Assembly: GCA_910578405.1 (NCBI GenBank)
Contig: CAJTQO010000048.1
Coordinates: 1-25,986 of the forward strand
Length of the DNA stretch: 25,986 bases
From: an uncultured Lachnospiraceae bacterium
GTDB lineage: Bacteria > Bacillota > Clostridia > Lachnospirales > Lachnospiraceae
Reading direction: 5' to 3'
Both the position numbers and the translations under genes were made by a program. Shown in pieces: positions 1-8,211 of the stretch (positions are counted from its first letter, which is position 1; every line of letters begins with the position of its first letter). The notes under the pieces are model-generated. The model saw nothing but the letters and a program-made list of their open reading frames with translations. It had not been told where the DNA came from and did not search any database.

Positions 1-246
1 GAATAGGAGGAGGGAGCGGAAATGAGACAGGGGAAGGAAATGCAGGAGAAACCGGAGGAGGGAGCGAAGCCGGAAGTGGAGTGGGAAGCGGAGTGGAAGA
101 AGGTAACGAAAATGAAACCGGAGGGGAAACTGTCGGGGGAACTGAGGGAGAAAACATAGATGGGGATGGAGCGGGGAATGGAAACGGAATAGAAGGAGGG
201 AGCGGAAATGGGACAGAAGAAGGAAATGCAGGAGAAACCGGAGGAA
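1..246 (+). repeat. Imperfect direct repeat, about 60 bp, offset 186 bp, inside the sortase gene
   Basis: Bases 1-60 and 187-246 match at roughly 55 of 60 positions, an offset of 186 bp or 62 codons, so the reading frame is kept. It encodes the Gly/Asn/Glu-rich stalk of the sortase ORF. The repeat probably continues to the left of the window. Confidence 0.75.
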
Positions 247-1811
247 ACAGTGAAAATGAAACCGGAGAAGGCAATGGGAGAGGCAGTGGAAACGGAATAG
301 AAGGAGCGGGCAATGGAGGGAACGGGAATAGTGAAGGGATTGGAAACAGTGGGGGAAATGTCAGAATGGCAAAGGACAGGGGGAATGTAGGGAAGACAGA
401 CCATGGTGGCAAAGAAGCTGGGGAATCGGTTATCCAGACAGGGCGCATTTCACCAGCCGGTTTCCTTTTCCCGGTCGGGATTGGCGGCGTCATCCTGATT
501 TTATTGTCTATATGGGGGTTATGGGGGCAGAAGTTTCGCCAATGGCTTGGGAAAGGCAGGAATCAGCCGATTGTCCATTGGATGGCGACGGTGTTTGAGC
601 GGATATTATCAGGAAAAAAGAAAAGCCCTGCAGACGGGGCAAAGCGTGGAAAGACAAGCTTTCTATGGGAATGCATTGTGCTGATGGTTATGGTTGCGTC
701 TGGGACAGTGGCAAGGCTGGAAAAGGAGAAGGCTGTACAGGGGGAAAGAAAGGCTGGGGATTTTTCCGGTATAGGGAGAAAGCGTGGGAAGAAATTTTGG
801 TTTGGGCTGTCGGCAGGAGTTTTCTTGTTTGGGATTTCCGTGGCGGGTATGGAGCGGTACCGTGGATGGGAGGCTGAGGAGATGGAAAAATATGAGGAAA
901 TAGGGGAAGCCTACAGGATATGCCAGGACAGCGGGATAGAGAACTATGGGGAAATAGGAGATGCTTACATGGGGTGTCTGGATTGGCTGCAGGATATGCC
1001 CAAGGAGGCGCAGGAAAGCCGGGTTTTGGAAACCGGTGAAGAGTGGGAAAAGTGGGAAACGGAAAGGGAGGAAGGGAAGGAAACGGAAGCGGAAACAAGA
1101 AGTGTGGGAAATAATTTGCCCCAATTGGAGAAAAAAGCGAATGAGGGAACCGGATTGGAGGGCATTCAGGGGTGGGAGGAAGGAGGCGGCCAAAGACGCG
1201 AGGCGCAAGGCGCGTGGAGTCAGACAAAGGAGCGCACAGATTATGACTGGGGAAGCCTTTGTGACAGAAACCCGGATACGGTTGGGTGGCTGTGCCTGCC
1301 AGGAAGCCGGATTGATTTCCCGGTGGTAGGGGCAGGGGACAAAGATAACAGCTTTTACCTTTCCCATGACTTTGACGGGACGGAGAGCCAGGCAGGTTGT
1401 TTGTTTATGGATAAAGAGACGGACAAAGGGGATTTTAATCGTGTGATTTATGGGCATAATATGGGAGCAGGGTCGGAAGCCATGTTTTCAACGCTTTTAA
1501 AATATAAGGAAAAGGCGTATTTTGAAGAATGCCGGTTTCTGTATTTTACGGATGCTTATGGAAAGGAAATGCAATATGAAATCATTGCAGCCATAGAGTA
1601 CGATATAAAAGATATTGGAGAGTGGGATTTCAGGGAAAGGGATTTTAGCTGTCTGGAAGATGGCAAAGCCTGGATGGAACAGCTCCGGGCAAGGGCGCTG
1701 CATTTCCGGCAGCCGGAAGGAGAGGCGAAAAGGATGATTACGTTGTCTACCTGTGACAGGAGGCGATATGGAAAGGATGGAAGGTTCCTTATGGTTGCAT
1801 TATCTTTTTAA
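3..1811 (+). CDS. Class B sortase with long Gly/Asn/Glu-rich N-terminal region (5' partial)
   Basis: Membrane-bound transpeptidase expected to join surface proteins to the cell wall. The catalytic domain fills about the last 180 codons. Numbering from the first in-frame GTG at 81, it shows YGHNM with catalytic His459, TLSTC with catalytic Cys558, and Arg568 ten residues later, which is the sortase His/Cys/Arg triad with class B spacing. Upstream is a low-complexity Gly/Asn/Glu/Thr-rich stretch (about residues 1-95), then hydrophobic segments near 128-148 (GFLFPVGIGGVILILLSIWG), 194-210 and 239-257. A usual sortase B has about 230-280 residues and one N-terminal anchor, so this protein is unusually long. 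The frame is open to the left edge of the window, so the true start lies outside and the GTG at 81 is not a credible start. No LPXTG- or NPXT-type substrate is visible in the window. Function is confident; the architecture is uncertain. Confidence 0.88.
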   Translation: MGGGSGNETGEGNAGETGGGSEAGSGVGSGVEEGNENETGGETVGGTEGENIDGDGAGNGNGIEGGSGNGTEEGNAGETGGNSENETGEGNGRGSGNGIEGAGNGGNGNSEGIGNSGGNVRMAKDRGNVGKTDHGGKEAGESVIQTGRISPAGFLFPVGIGGVILILLSIWGLWGQKFRQWLGKGRNQPIVHWMATVFERILSGKKKSPADGAKRGKTSFLWECIVLMVMVASGTVARLEKEKAVQGERKAGDFSGIGRKRGKKFWFGLSAGVFLFGISVAGMERYRGWEAEEMEKYEEIGEAYRICQDSGIENYGEIGDAYMGCLDWLQDMPKEAQESRVLETGEEWEKWETEREEGKETEAETRSVGNNLPQLEKKANEGTGLEGIQGWEEGGGQRREAQGAWSQTKERTDYDWGSLCDRNPDTVGWLCLPGSRIDFPVVGAGDKDNSFYLSHDFDGTESQAGCLFMDKETDKGDFNRVIYGHNMGAGSEAMFSTLLKYKEKAYFEECRFLYFTDAYGKEMQYEIIAAIEYDIKDIGEWDFRERDFSCLEDGKAWMEQLRARALHFRQPEGEAKRMITLSTCDRRRYGKDGRFLMVALSF

Positions 1812-1884
1812 ATGAAAAAGGGCATTGCGCCGGAAGATGCGCTGTTGTGTAAAGCGGCAGCGCAGAAGAAAGTAGAGAAATAGA

Positions 1885-1913
1885 TTGAGGATGGGCGCTT
1901 TTTGGTATATACT
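1885..1913 (+). promoter_or_regulatory. Candidate promoter for the uge-ugd genes
   Basis: TTGAGG at 1885-1890 and TATACT at 1908-1913 are separated by exactly 17 bp, a good housekeeping-sigma arrangement. Transcription would start near 1920, about 135 bases before the epimerase start. The downstream sugar-nucleotide genes are the obvious target. Confidence 0.55.
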
Positions 1914-2055
1914 GGATACAGTGCAGAAGCGTCAGCGTAGAAAGGATTTTTGGAGGAAATGGGCTTTTATTATAGAACATGGGGAGGGGCGGCATCGGAA
2001 GTTGGGGAAAAAGCATAAAAAGCTAATGGAAAGAAAGCGAAAGGAAGGAAAAGGA

Positions 2056-3054
2056 ATGAATAAAATAGAGACAGACCAGGCTTATCTGGTCACTGGAGCG
2101 GCAGGCTTTATCGGGTTCCACTTATGCAAACGATTGTTGGAAGCGGGCGCTAAGGTGATTGGCCTGGATAATATGAACGACTACTACGAAGTGGCTTTAA
2201 AGGAAGAGAGGCTTTCCATTTTGGAGCAATATGCATCGTTTTCTTTTTATAAATATGATTTGGCGGACAAGGGGGCTGTGTTTGGACTGTTTGAAAAAGA
2301 AAAGCCAGGCATAGTGGTAAACCTGGCGGCGCAGGCGGGAGTGCGGTACAGCATTGACAATCCGGACGCTTATATCCAGTCCAATATCGTAGGCTTTTTC
2401 CATGTGTTAGAAGCTTGCCGCCACTATCCGGTGCGGCATCTGGTGTTTGCTTCTTCCAGTTCGGTATATGGAGGGAATGACAAGACGCCTTTTTCCACGC
2501 AGGACCGGGTGGACTGTCCGGTGAGCCTGTATGCGGCCACGAAGAAGTCCAATGAGCTGATGGCGTATTCGTATAGTAAGTTGTACGGGATTCCGGCTAC
2601 AGGACTTAGGTTTTTTACCGTATATGGGCCATATGGCAGGCCGGATATGGCATATTTTAAGTTTGCCAGGAAGATTTTGGAGGGGAAGCCGATTCAAATA
2701 TATAACAACGGAGATATGTACCGTGATTTTACTTATATAGATGATATTGTGACGGGGATTGGCAACATACTTTGCAACCCGCCCGGGGAAGATGGAAAAG
2801 GGGTTTATTATAAAGTGTACAATATAGGGAATAACAGGCCGGAAAAACTGATGGATTTTATTTCCATTTTGGAGAAATGCCTGGGGAAAGAAGCGCAGAA
2901 AGAATATTTGCCCATGCAGCCCGGGGATGTTTACCAGACGTATGCAGATGTATCGGAGTTAATGGAGGATTACGGATTTAAGCCGGATACGCCGCTGGAG
3001 GAAGGGATTGGCCGGTTTGTAGAATGGTTTAAAGAATATTCAGGAAGGCGCTGA
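2056..3054 (+). CDS. UDP-glucuronate 4-epimerase (NAD-dependent, extended SDR family)
   Basis: Predicted to interconvert UDP-glucuronate and UDP-galacturonate, supplying an acidic sugar for capsule or wall polysaccharide. The protein has 332 residues, normal for the family. The NAD-binding loop TGAAGFIG is at 13-20, the SDR Ser region is SSSSVYG, and catalytic Tyr159/Lys163 lie in YAATK. The LDNMNDYY segment after the second strand and the RFFTVYGPYGRPDMA stretch are typical of the GlcA epimerase branch rather than GalE. The frame is open back to 1885, but I chose ATG 2056: it follows a purine-rich site (aaggaaggaaaagg), gives the family's usual N-terminus, and TTG 1885 falls on the -35 of the candidate promoter. 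The next gene makes UDP-GlcA, the substrate, which supports the assignment. Confidence 0.88.
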   Translation: MNKIETDQAYLVTGAAGFIGFHLCKRLLEAGAKVIGLDNMNDYYEVALKEERLSILEQYASFSFYKYDLADKGAVFGLFEKEKPGIVVNLAAQAGVRYSIDNPDAYIQSNIVGFFHVLEACRHYPVRHLVFASSSSVYGGNDKTPFSTQDRVDCPVSLYAATKKSNELMAYSYSKLYGIPATGLRFFTVYGPYGRPDMAYFKFARKILEGKPIQIYNNGDMYRDFTYIDDIVTGIGNILCNPPGEDGKGVYYKVYNIGNNRPEKLMDFISILEKCLGKEAQKEYLPMQPGDVYQTYADVSELMEDYGFKPDTPLEEGIGRFVEWFKEYSGRR

Positions 3055-3057
3055 GGG

Positions 3058-3214
3058 ATGCTTCCACAGAGGGTGGCGTTCCCTTCAAGTCAGCGGAACT
3101 GGAATAAAACCAGCGAACATGTAGGGAAAGCCAGGAAGGATTTTGGGACGCGGCAGCGTGCTGAAATGCTTCCACAGAGGGTGGCGTTCCCTTCATGTAA
3201 GCGGAACTGGAATA
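3058..3214 (+). repeat. Two 49-bp direct repeats between uge and ugd
   Basis: Copies at 3058-3106 and 3166-3214 differ at only two positions, with a period of 108 bp. Both begin atgcttccacagagggtgg and end cggaactggaata. The first copy starts just after the epimerase stop. The second ends where the AGGAGG ribosome binding site of ugd begins. The terminal cggaactggaata block recurs upstream of the AraC gene (20559-20571) and, degenerated, upstream of cas8e (8195-8209). Confidence 0.85.
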
Positions 3215-3223
3215 GGAGGAAGC

Positions 3224-4534
3224 ATGAAGATTGTAGTGGCAGGGACAGGGTATGTTGGCCTGGTGGCGGGGGTTTGCTTTGCAGAGGTAGGCCATGATGT
3301 GACCTGTGTGGATGTGGATGAAAAGAAAGTAAAATTAATGGAATCCGGCGTTTCGCCAATTTTTGAGGAAGGGCTGGAAGCGCTGATGCGAAGGAACAAT
3401 GCGTCGGGCAGGCTGCATTATACCGTGGATTACCGGGAGGCATACCGGGATGCGGACGCTATTTTTATTGGGGTGGGAACGCCGGAGCAGCCGGATGGCT
3501 CGGCGGACTTAAGTTATATCGCTACGGTTTCCAGGCAGATTGCGGAATCGGTGGAGCGGGATTGCCTGGTGGTGGTGAAGTCTACGGTGCCGGTGGGGAC
3601 AAACGATAAGGTGGAGCAGTTTATAAAAGATTTTCTTGTAAATGAGGTGAAAATAGAAGTGGCTTCCAACCCGGAGTTTCTGGCGCAGGGCTCAGCGGTG
3701 CATGACACCCTCTATGCGGCAAGGATTATTATCGGGACGCAGAGCAGGGAAGCGGAAGAGCTGTTGAAAGAGATTTACAGGCCGTTTGGGCTTCCTGTGG
3801 TGTCGGTCAGCCGCAGGAGCGCGGAAATGATTAAATATGCAAGCAATGATTTCCTTGCGTTGAAAATATCTTATATGAATGATATCGCTAATCTTTGCGA
3901 ACTGGTGGGAGCGGACATTGAGGATGTGGCTAAGGGGATGAGTTATGACGCCAGGATAGGGGCTAATTTTTTAAAGGCCGGAATCGGGTATGGAGGAAGC
4001 TGCTTTCCGAAAGATACCAAGGCGTTAAAGTTTTTGGCGGAAAAGGCGGGCTATCATTTAGAGACAGTGGAAGCGGCGGTGGCGGTAAATGCACGGCAGA
4101 AAACCAGGCTGTTTAAAAAGGCGAGCGACCGGATGATTACGTTCCAGGGGTTAAAAGTGGCGGCGCTGGGGCTGGCTTTTAAGCCGGGAACGGATGATTT
4201 AAGGGAGGCGCCGTCAGTGGATAATATAGGGCTTTTGCTGGCAGGCGGGGCCAATGTGTATGCCTATGACCCGGTGGCAATGGAAAATTTTAAAAAGAAA
4301 TATCCGGAAGGGGAAGTTGGGAAGGGAACGATTACTTATGTGGACAGCCCACAACAGGCGTTGGAAGGGGCAAATATTTGTTTTATTTTTACGGAGTGGA
4401 AAGAAATTAAAGGGATTCCGGCGGCGCATTACAGGCGGTTTATGCAAATCCCCCTTGTGTATGATGGGCGGAATGTATATGGCGTGGAGGAAATGAAAGA
4501 GGCTGGGGTGGAATATTACAGTATTGGCAGGTAA
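3224..4534 (+). CDS. ugd: UDP-glucose 6-dehydrogenase
   Basis: Oxidises UDP-glucose to UDP-glucuronate with two NAD+, the step before the epimerase encoded upstream. It has 436 residues, within the usual range. The N-terminal Rossmann motif GTGYVGLVAGVCFAEVGHDV is at about 7-26. The STVPVGT and NPEFLAQGSAVHD segments are present, and GYGGSCFPKDTKAL carries the catalytic Cys260, the expected position for short bacterial UGDs. The C-terminal UDP-binding domain includes GLAFKPGTDDLREAPS. The frame opens earlier at 3143, but ATG 3224 has AGGAGG at 3214-3219 and gives the canonical MKIVVAGTGYVGL start. Likely co-transcribed with the epimerase despite the 169-bp repeat-filled gap. Confidence 0.93.
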   Translation: MKIVVAGTGYVGLVAGVCFAEVGHDVTCVDVDEKKVKLMESGVSPIFEEGLEALMRRNNASGRLHYTVDYREAYRDADAIFIGVGTPEQPDGSADLSYIATVSRQIAESVERDCLVVVKSTVPVGTNDKVEQFIKDFLVNEVKIEVASNPEFLAQGSAVHDTLYAARIIIGTQSREAEELLKEIYRPFGLPVVSVSRRSAEMIKYASNDFLALKISYMNDIANLCELVGADIEDVAKGMSYDARIGANFLKAGIGYGGSCFPKDTKALKFLAEKAGYHLETVEAAVAVNARQKTRLFKKASDRMITFQGLKVAALGLAFKPGTDDLREAPSVDNIGLLLAGGANVYAYDPVAMENFKKKYPEGEVGKGTITYVDSPQQALEGANICFIFTEWKEIKGIPAAHYRRFMQIPLVYDGRNVYGVEEMKEAGVEYYSIGR

Positions 4535-4614
4535 GGAATATAGCTGGAAATTTTATAAGGGTTGGACTAGCGTGTAAATTTAGTAAACAATATTAAAAAA
4601 AGGAGACAGTGTTT

Positions 4615-4833
4615 ATGAAAAATATATTTGACTATGCGAATCAATATATAGAGGAAAGCGATTGGAAAGATTTGGCTGCGTTAAAATTTTGTCTTTTTTC
4701 CATAGGCGTATTGGTTGGAATGAAAATACCTGTAAAGGGAAAGAAACGGGCTGGGAAAATTGCATTTTTGGTTTTTGTTATAACGTATCTTCCACTGATG
4801 AAAAAATTTTTCAGGATTGTGTTTGAGGATTAA
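4615..4833 (+). CDS. Small conserved membrane protein, function unknown
   Basis: A 72-residue protein with two hydrophobic segments (about LKFCLFSIGVLVGMKIP and IAFLVFVITYLPLMKKFF) separated by a Lys/Arg-rich loop, suggesting a two-pass membrane hairpin. The ESDWKDLAALKFCLFSIGVL stretch resembles small Clostridia proteins that I recall being annotated loosely as a 'permease of phosphate ABC transporter'. That name is not supported by the size and I do not adopt it. ATG 4615 is preferred over GTG 4609 because AGGAG at 4601-4605 leaves a normal spacing only for the ATG. It sits alone between the nucleotide-sugar genes and the cas operon. Confidence 0.75.
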   Translation: MKNIFDYANQYIEESDWKDLAALKFCLFSIGVLVGMKIPVKGKKRAGKIAFLVFVITYLPLMKKFFRIVFED

Positions 4834-4975
4834 GATTGAAAATGGAAAATTTCCAATCCAGAGTTTTCTGCATGGCATCCACGAACTTGGCATATACAAT
4901 GACGCAATAATGTTATGCAGAAATAGAGTGAAAAATAAAGATGGGGAAAGCGGTAAATGGGAAAATGGGTGATGG

Positions 4976-5053
4976 ACGCTTTAGCCAGTGAAGGGTAGTG
5001 AAGGGTGTGGATGGGACGGCTTGTATAGGGAGCTGCCGTTGAAGGCTAAGCGT
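4976..5053 (+). promoter_or_regulatory. Structured 5' region before cas3
   Basis: An outer stem pairs 4976-4986 (acgctttagcc) with 5044-5053 (ggctaagcgt), ten pairs with one bulged T. An inner stem pairs acggc 5016-5020 with gccgt 5035-5039. A 10-bp tandem repeat (agtgaagggt twice) lies at 4987-5006. There is no T-tract, so this is not a typical terminator. It would lie in the leader of the cas mRNA if the promoter is upstream; I could not find a convincing promoter in 4834-5092. Confidence 0.4.
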
Positions 5054-5092
5054 GTCTGAAAATATAGGAAAAGACAAAAGGGGCACAAACAA

Positions 5093-8000
5093 ATGGAAAG
5101 GGGACAGAAGCAAAGCGCACATTTGACGTTGGGATACCGGACGCTGGTTGGAAAGGCTGACCAGGGGGGAGAGGAAAAGTGGTTGCCGCTATGGATGCAT
5201 TTGAGAGACACGGCAGGGATTATGAAGAAGTTGGTGGCCAAGTGGCTTCCACAGTCGGTTATAGATGCATCCGGGCTGGAATACAGACAGTTTCGGACTG
5301 TGGCTGTGTTTCTGGCGGCAGTTCATGATATTGGAAAGGCGACTTCTTATTTCCAAAGCGTAATTACAAAGCGCTGGCCGGAGAAGTACGGGGAAGTGAC
5401 CAGCCAAGGGTATTTGGTCAACCAAAAGTACCGGAACCAGGGGAAAACGCCTCATGCTTATGCAGGTCAGTGGATTCTGCAAAACGATACGGACGGTTTT
5501 GGGGCCGACCGTTGGCTGGCGGCGGTGGTAGGGGCGCATCATGGAAATCCGGATGCCAGTTGCGGTTCTATAGAGACGGTGGATTTGTTGAAAACATACC
5601 CGGTGAATTTCTTTGGAGTGGAAAAAGGGGACGATGTAAAAAGCGTATGGAAGGATGCATGGAAAGAAACGCTTAACCAGGCGCTGCAATTGGCGGGGGC
5701 AGATTCTGTAGAAGAATTGCCCAAGCTGACGTTAAAGGCACAGGTGTTGTTGTCCGGCTTACTGGTAATGGCGGACTGGATAGCCAGCAATCAGGATTTC
5801 TTCCCTTTGCTGGCGGGGGAGAAAAGGGGGGAGGAAGCCGATTATCCAGCTAGGGTGGAGGAAGGATGGGACAGGCTGTCTTTTCCTGCCTGTTGGAACA
5901 GTGAAATCCATGCAATGGACAAAAAACTGTTCCGGGCCAGGTTTGGGTTTGAACCCAATGAAGTGCAGGCGGCTTTGTATAAGGTGGTGAACGGATGCGA
6001 AAATCCGGGGCTGTTTATTCTGGAGGCGCAGATGGGGGTAGGGAAGACTGAGGCGGCGTTGGCGGCGGCTGAGACGCTGGCTTCCAGGAAAAAAGAAGGA
6101 GGCATTTTCTTTGGCCTGCCAACTCAGACAACGAGCAATGGGCTGTTTCCCAGGTTATTTCAATGGGGGGAGAGTGTTTCAGAGGAAACGGCAATGGCAA
6201 TTAGCCTGGCGCATGGCGCAGCGGAATTAAACGATGACTATCAGCGGTTGCTGGCAAAGGGGAGGGCGCAAATTGCGGATGGGGAGACGCAGCAGGAAGG
6301 ATTGGGCGTCCATCCTTGGTTCCAGGGGAATAAGAGAGCGCTTTTGTCCAATTTTGTCATAGGCACGGTGGATCAGTTCCTGATGGCGGCGCTGCGGCGT
6401 AAGCATTTTATGTTAAGGCATATTGGGCTGGCAGGGAAAGTGGTGATTATAGACGAATGCCATGCGTATGACGCTTATATGAACGCCTACCTGGAACGGG
6501 GGCTGCAATGGCTGGCAGCGTACGGCGTTCCGACAGTCCTGCTTTCCGCCACGCTTCCGGCGCAGCGGCGAAGAGCGTTGGCAGAGTGTTATGCCAAGGC
6601 ATATGCAAGATATTATCTGAAAAAGAAGAAACTTGAAATTACATATGGGAAAGCGGGTTGGGAACAAAGCCTTGCCTATCCTTTGCTGACATGGACGGAT
6701 GGGGAGTGTATCCGCCAGGAGAAAATAAACCAGGCATGGCCGGAAAAAACAGTTAAACTGCAACGGCTGCACTCCATAGAAGAGATGGCCAAGATGCTAG
6801 ACCGGCGGCTGGAAGACGGAGGCTGTGCATGTGTGATAGCCAATACGGTAAAAAGCGCCCAGGAGATTTATTCTTTGTGCAAAGACACTGTCAAGGACGT
6901 CAACCTCATTTTATACCATGCGCAGTTTATTATGCCGGACCGTATAAAAAAGGAAAAGTTGCTGTTGGAAAAGATGGGCAAGGATTCGCAGGATAAGGAC
7001 AGACGGCGGCTGATTCTGATAGGGAGCCAGGTTTTGGAACAGTCCCTGGATTATGATGCGGACATTATGGTGACGCAGCTATGTCCTGTAGATTTGTTGT
7101 TGCAGCGGATTGGGCGGCTGCACAGACATGCCAGGGATGGAAGCAAGCCGGAGCAGTCGCGGCCCGCAGGGTTAAGGGAGCCGGAATGCTTTATTCTGGA
7201 AGATGGAGAGGAAAGCTACGATTCCGGTAGCCAGGCGGTTTATGGGGACTATCTGCTGATGCGCACGAACCATATCCTGCCACAGGAGGTAAACATTCCA
7301 AACAGCATTTCGGAGCTGGTGCAGAAGGTGTATGGGCAAGAGGATGCTTTGGAAGGGGAAAACGCAGGAAAGAAACGGGGGATGCCTGAAACGGCGGTCG
7401 ATAGAATAACAACAGAGGCGCATCCGTTAGCATTGGGGGAAGCGTATCAAAAATTCCAGAAGGAGTTGAAGGATAAACGGCAAAGAGCAGCGAACTATTT
7501 AATGAGGGAGCCAGAGGAATCGAAAGGGTTGGAGAAGTTACTGGTAAACGAAGAGCGGTCAGGGGAAAAAATGGCGGAGGCGTGTGTGCGCGATGGAGCG
7601 TCTTCTCTTGAAGTGTTATTGATGAGGAAGGGAAGGAACGGCAGCATCCTGTTTTTAGAAGACAACGGCACAGAGTGTGAGGCTCAGGAACAGGACGGTG
7701 CAAGACGAAAGGACGCAGGCTGTGACGAGGAACCGTATGACAAAGGATGGGACACAGACAGACAGGGCGTTATGGGGCAGGAACCCATAGAACAGGATTT
7801 TATAGGACAGAACAGGCTTTCGGCGCAGCAGCCGCCGGGAAATAAAGAGGGACGGCGGATTGCCATGCAGCGGATAAGGCTGCCTCATCGGCTTGGCAAT
7901 CTATGGAAGATAGACAATACAGTGAAGGAGCTGGAGGAAAGGAACCGGAGAGAATTGTCAGTTTGGCAGCAGTCGCCATGGATACGCGGAGAATTGGTTT

Positions 8001-8110
8001 TGCTGTTGGACGAAAAGGGGCAGGCTGTCCTAGGCGACTGTCTGTTATCTTATAGCTATGAAAAGGGGCTGGAATGCAGCCCTGTCTGTGCGGATAGGGA
8101 ACCGGAATAA
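5093..8110 (+). CDS. cas3: Type I-E CRISPR helicase-nuclease Cas3
   Basis: Recruited to Cascade-bound DNA, where it nicks, unwinds and degrades the target. The N-terminal HD nuclease shows His36, the HD pair His78-Asp79 (AAVHDIGKAT) and GAHHGNPD. The SF2 helicase shows Walker A GVGKT with Lys318, the DECH box at 454-457 (VVIIDECHAYDAY), motif III LLSATLP, and motifs V/VI in GSQVLEQSLDYDADIM and LLLQRIGRLHRH. At 1005 residues it is longer than most I-E Cas3 proteins (about 850-950). The excess is a charged, low-complexity stretch at about 856-920 in the C-terminal domain, between SSLEVLLMRKGRNGSILFLED and RIRLPHRL. ATG 5093 follows AAAGGGG. It is first in the cas operon, with 101 bp before cas8e. 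Confidence 0.96.
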   Translation: MERGQKQSAHLTLGYRTLVGKADQGGEEKWLPLWMHLRDTAGIMKKLVAKWLPQSVIDASGLEYRQFRTVAVFLAAVHDIGKATSYFQSVITKRWPEKYGEVTSQGYLVNQKYRNQGKTPHAYAGQWILQNDTDGFGADRWLAAVVGAHHGNPDASCGSIETVDLLKTYPVNFFGVEKGDDVKSVWKDAWKETLNQALQLAGADSVEELPKLTLKAQVLLSGLLVMADWIASNQDFFPLLAGEKRGEEADYPARVEEGWDRLSFPACWNSEIHAMDKKLFRARFGFEPNEVQAALYKVVNGCENPGLFILEAQMGVGKTEAALAAAETLASRKKEGGIFFGLPTQTTSNGLFPRLFQWGESVSEETAMAISLAHGAAELNDDYQRLLAKGRAQIADGETQQEGLGVHPWFQGNKRALLSNFVIGTVDQFLMAALRRKHFMLRHIGLAGKVVIIDECHAYDAYMNAYLERGLQWLAAYGVPTVLLSATLPAQRRRALAECYAKAYARYYLKKKKLEITYGKAGWEQSLAYPLLTWTDGECIRQEKINQAWPEKTVKLQRLHSIEEMAKMLDRRLEDGGCACVIANTVKSAQEIYSLCKDTVKDVNLILYHAQFIMPDRIKKEKLLLEKMGKDSQDKDRRRLILIGSQVLEQSLDYDADIMVTQLCPVDLLLQRIGRLHRHARDGSKPEQSRPAGLREPECFILEDGEESYDSGSQAVYGDYLLMRTNHILPQEVNIPNSISELVQKVYGQEDALEGENAGKKRGMPETAVDRITTEAHPLALGEAYQKFQKELKDKRQRAANYLMREPEESKGLEKLLVNEERSGEKMAEACVRDGASSLEVLLMRKGRNGSILFLEDNGTECEAQEQDGARRKDAGCDEEPYDKGWDTDRQGVMGQEPIEQDFIGQNRLSAQQPPGNKEGRRIAMQRIRLPHRLGNLWKIDNTVKELEERNRRELSVWQQSPWIRGELVLLLDEKGQAVLGDCLLSYSYEKGLECSPVCADREPE

Positions 8111-8112
8111 AT

Positions 8113-8209
8113 AAAAACAGCATCTGGGCAGAGAGGCTGTAAAAGCAGAGCCGGCTTGGAAAATGAAAAGTCCGCGCTTTCTCTGCCGGCAGGTGCGGAA
8201 TTGGAAGTA
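8113..8209 (+). repeat. Structured intergenic repeat before cas8e
   Basis: Fills the cas3-cas8e gap. The outer helix pairs gcatctg 8120-8126 with caggtgc 8190-8196 (one G-U) and ggcagag 8127-8133 with ctctgcc 8181-8187, with a two-base bulge (gg 8188-8189). It shares aaaaacagcatctg at its 5' end and gcggaa-tggaa-ta at its 3' end with the element at 20501-20572. The 3' end, ggaattggaagtaaa, is also the only ribosome-binding-site-like sequence before the cas8e ATG at 8212. Confidence 0.6.
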
Positions 8210-8211
8210 AA

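Noticed and set aside
663..1457. 264-codon minus-strand ORF opposite the sortase gene
   Set aside because: Composition is biased by the purine-rich + strand; no recognisable family; the sortase on the opposite strand is certain.
1824..1864. Hairpin tgcgctg/cagcgca after the sortase gene as a terminator
   Set aside because: The loop is 13 bases and no T-tract follows, so termination is not supported.
4887..4915. TTGGCA with a downstream A+T-rich segment as a cas operon promoter
   Set aside because: No acceptable -10 occurs at 16-18 bp spacing.
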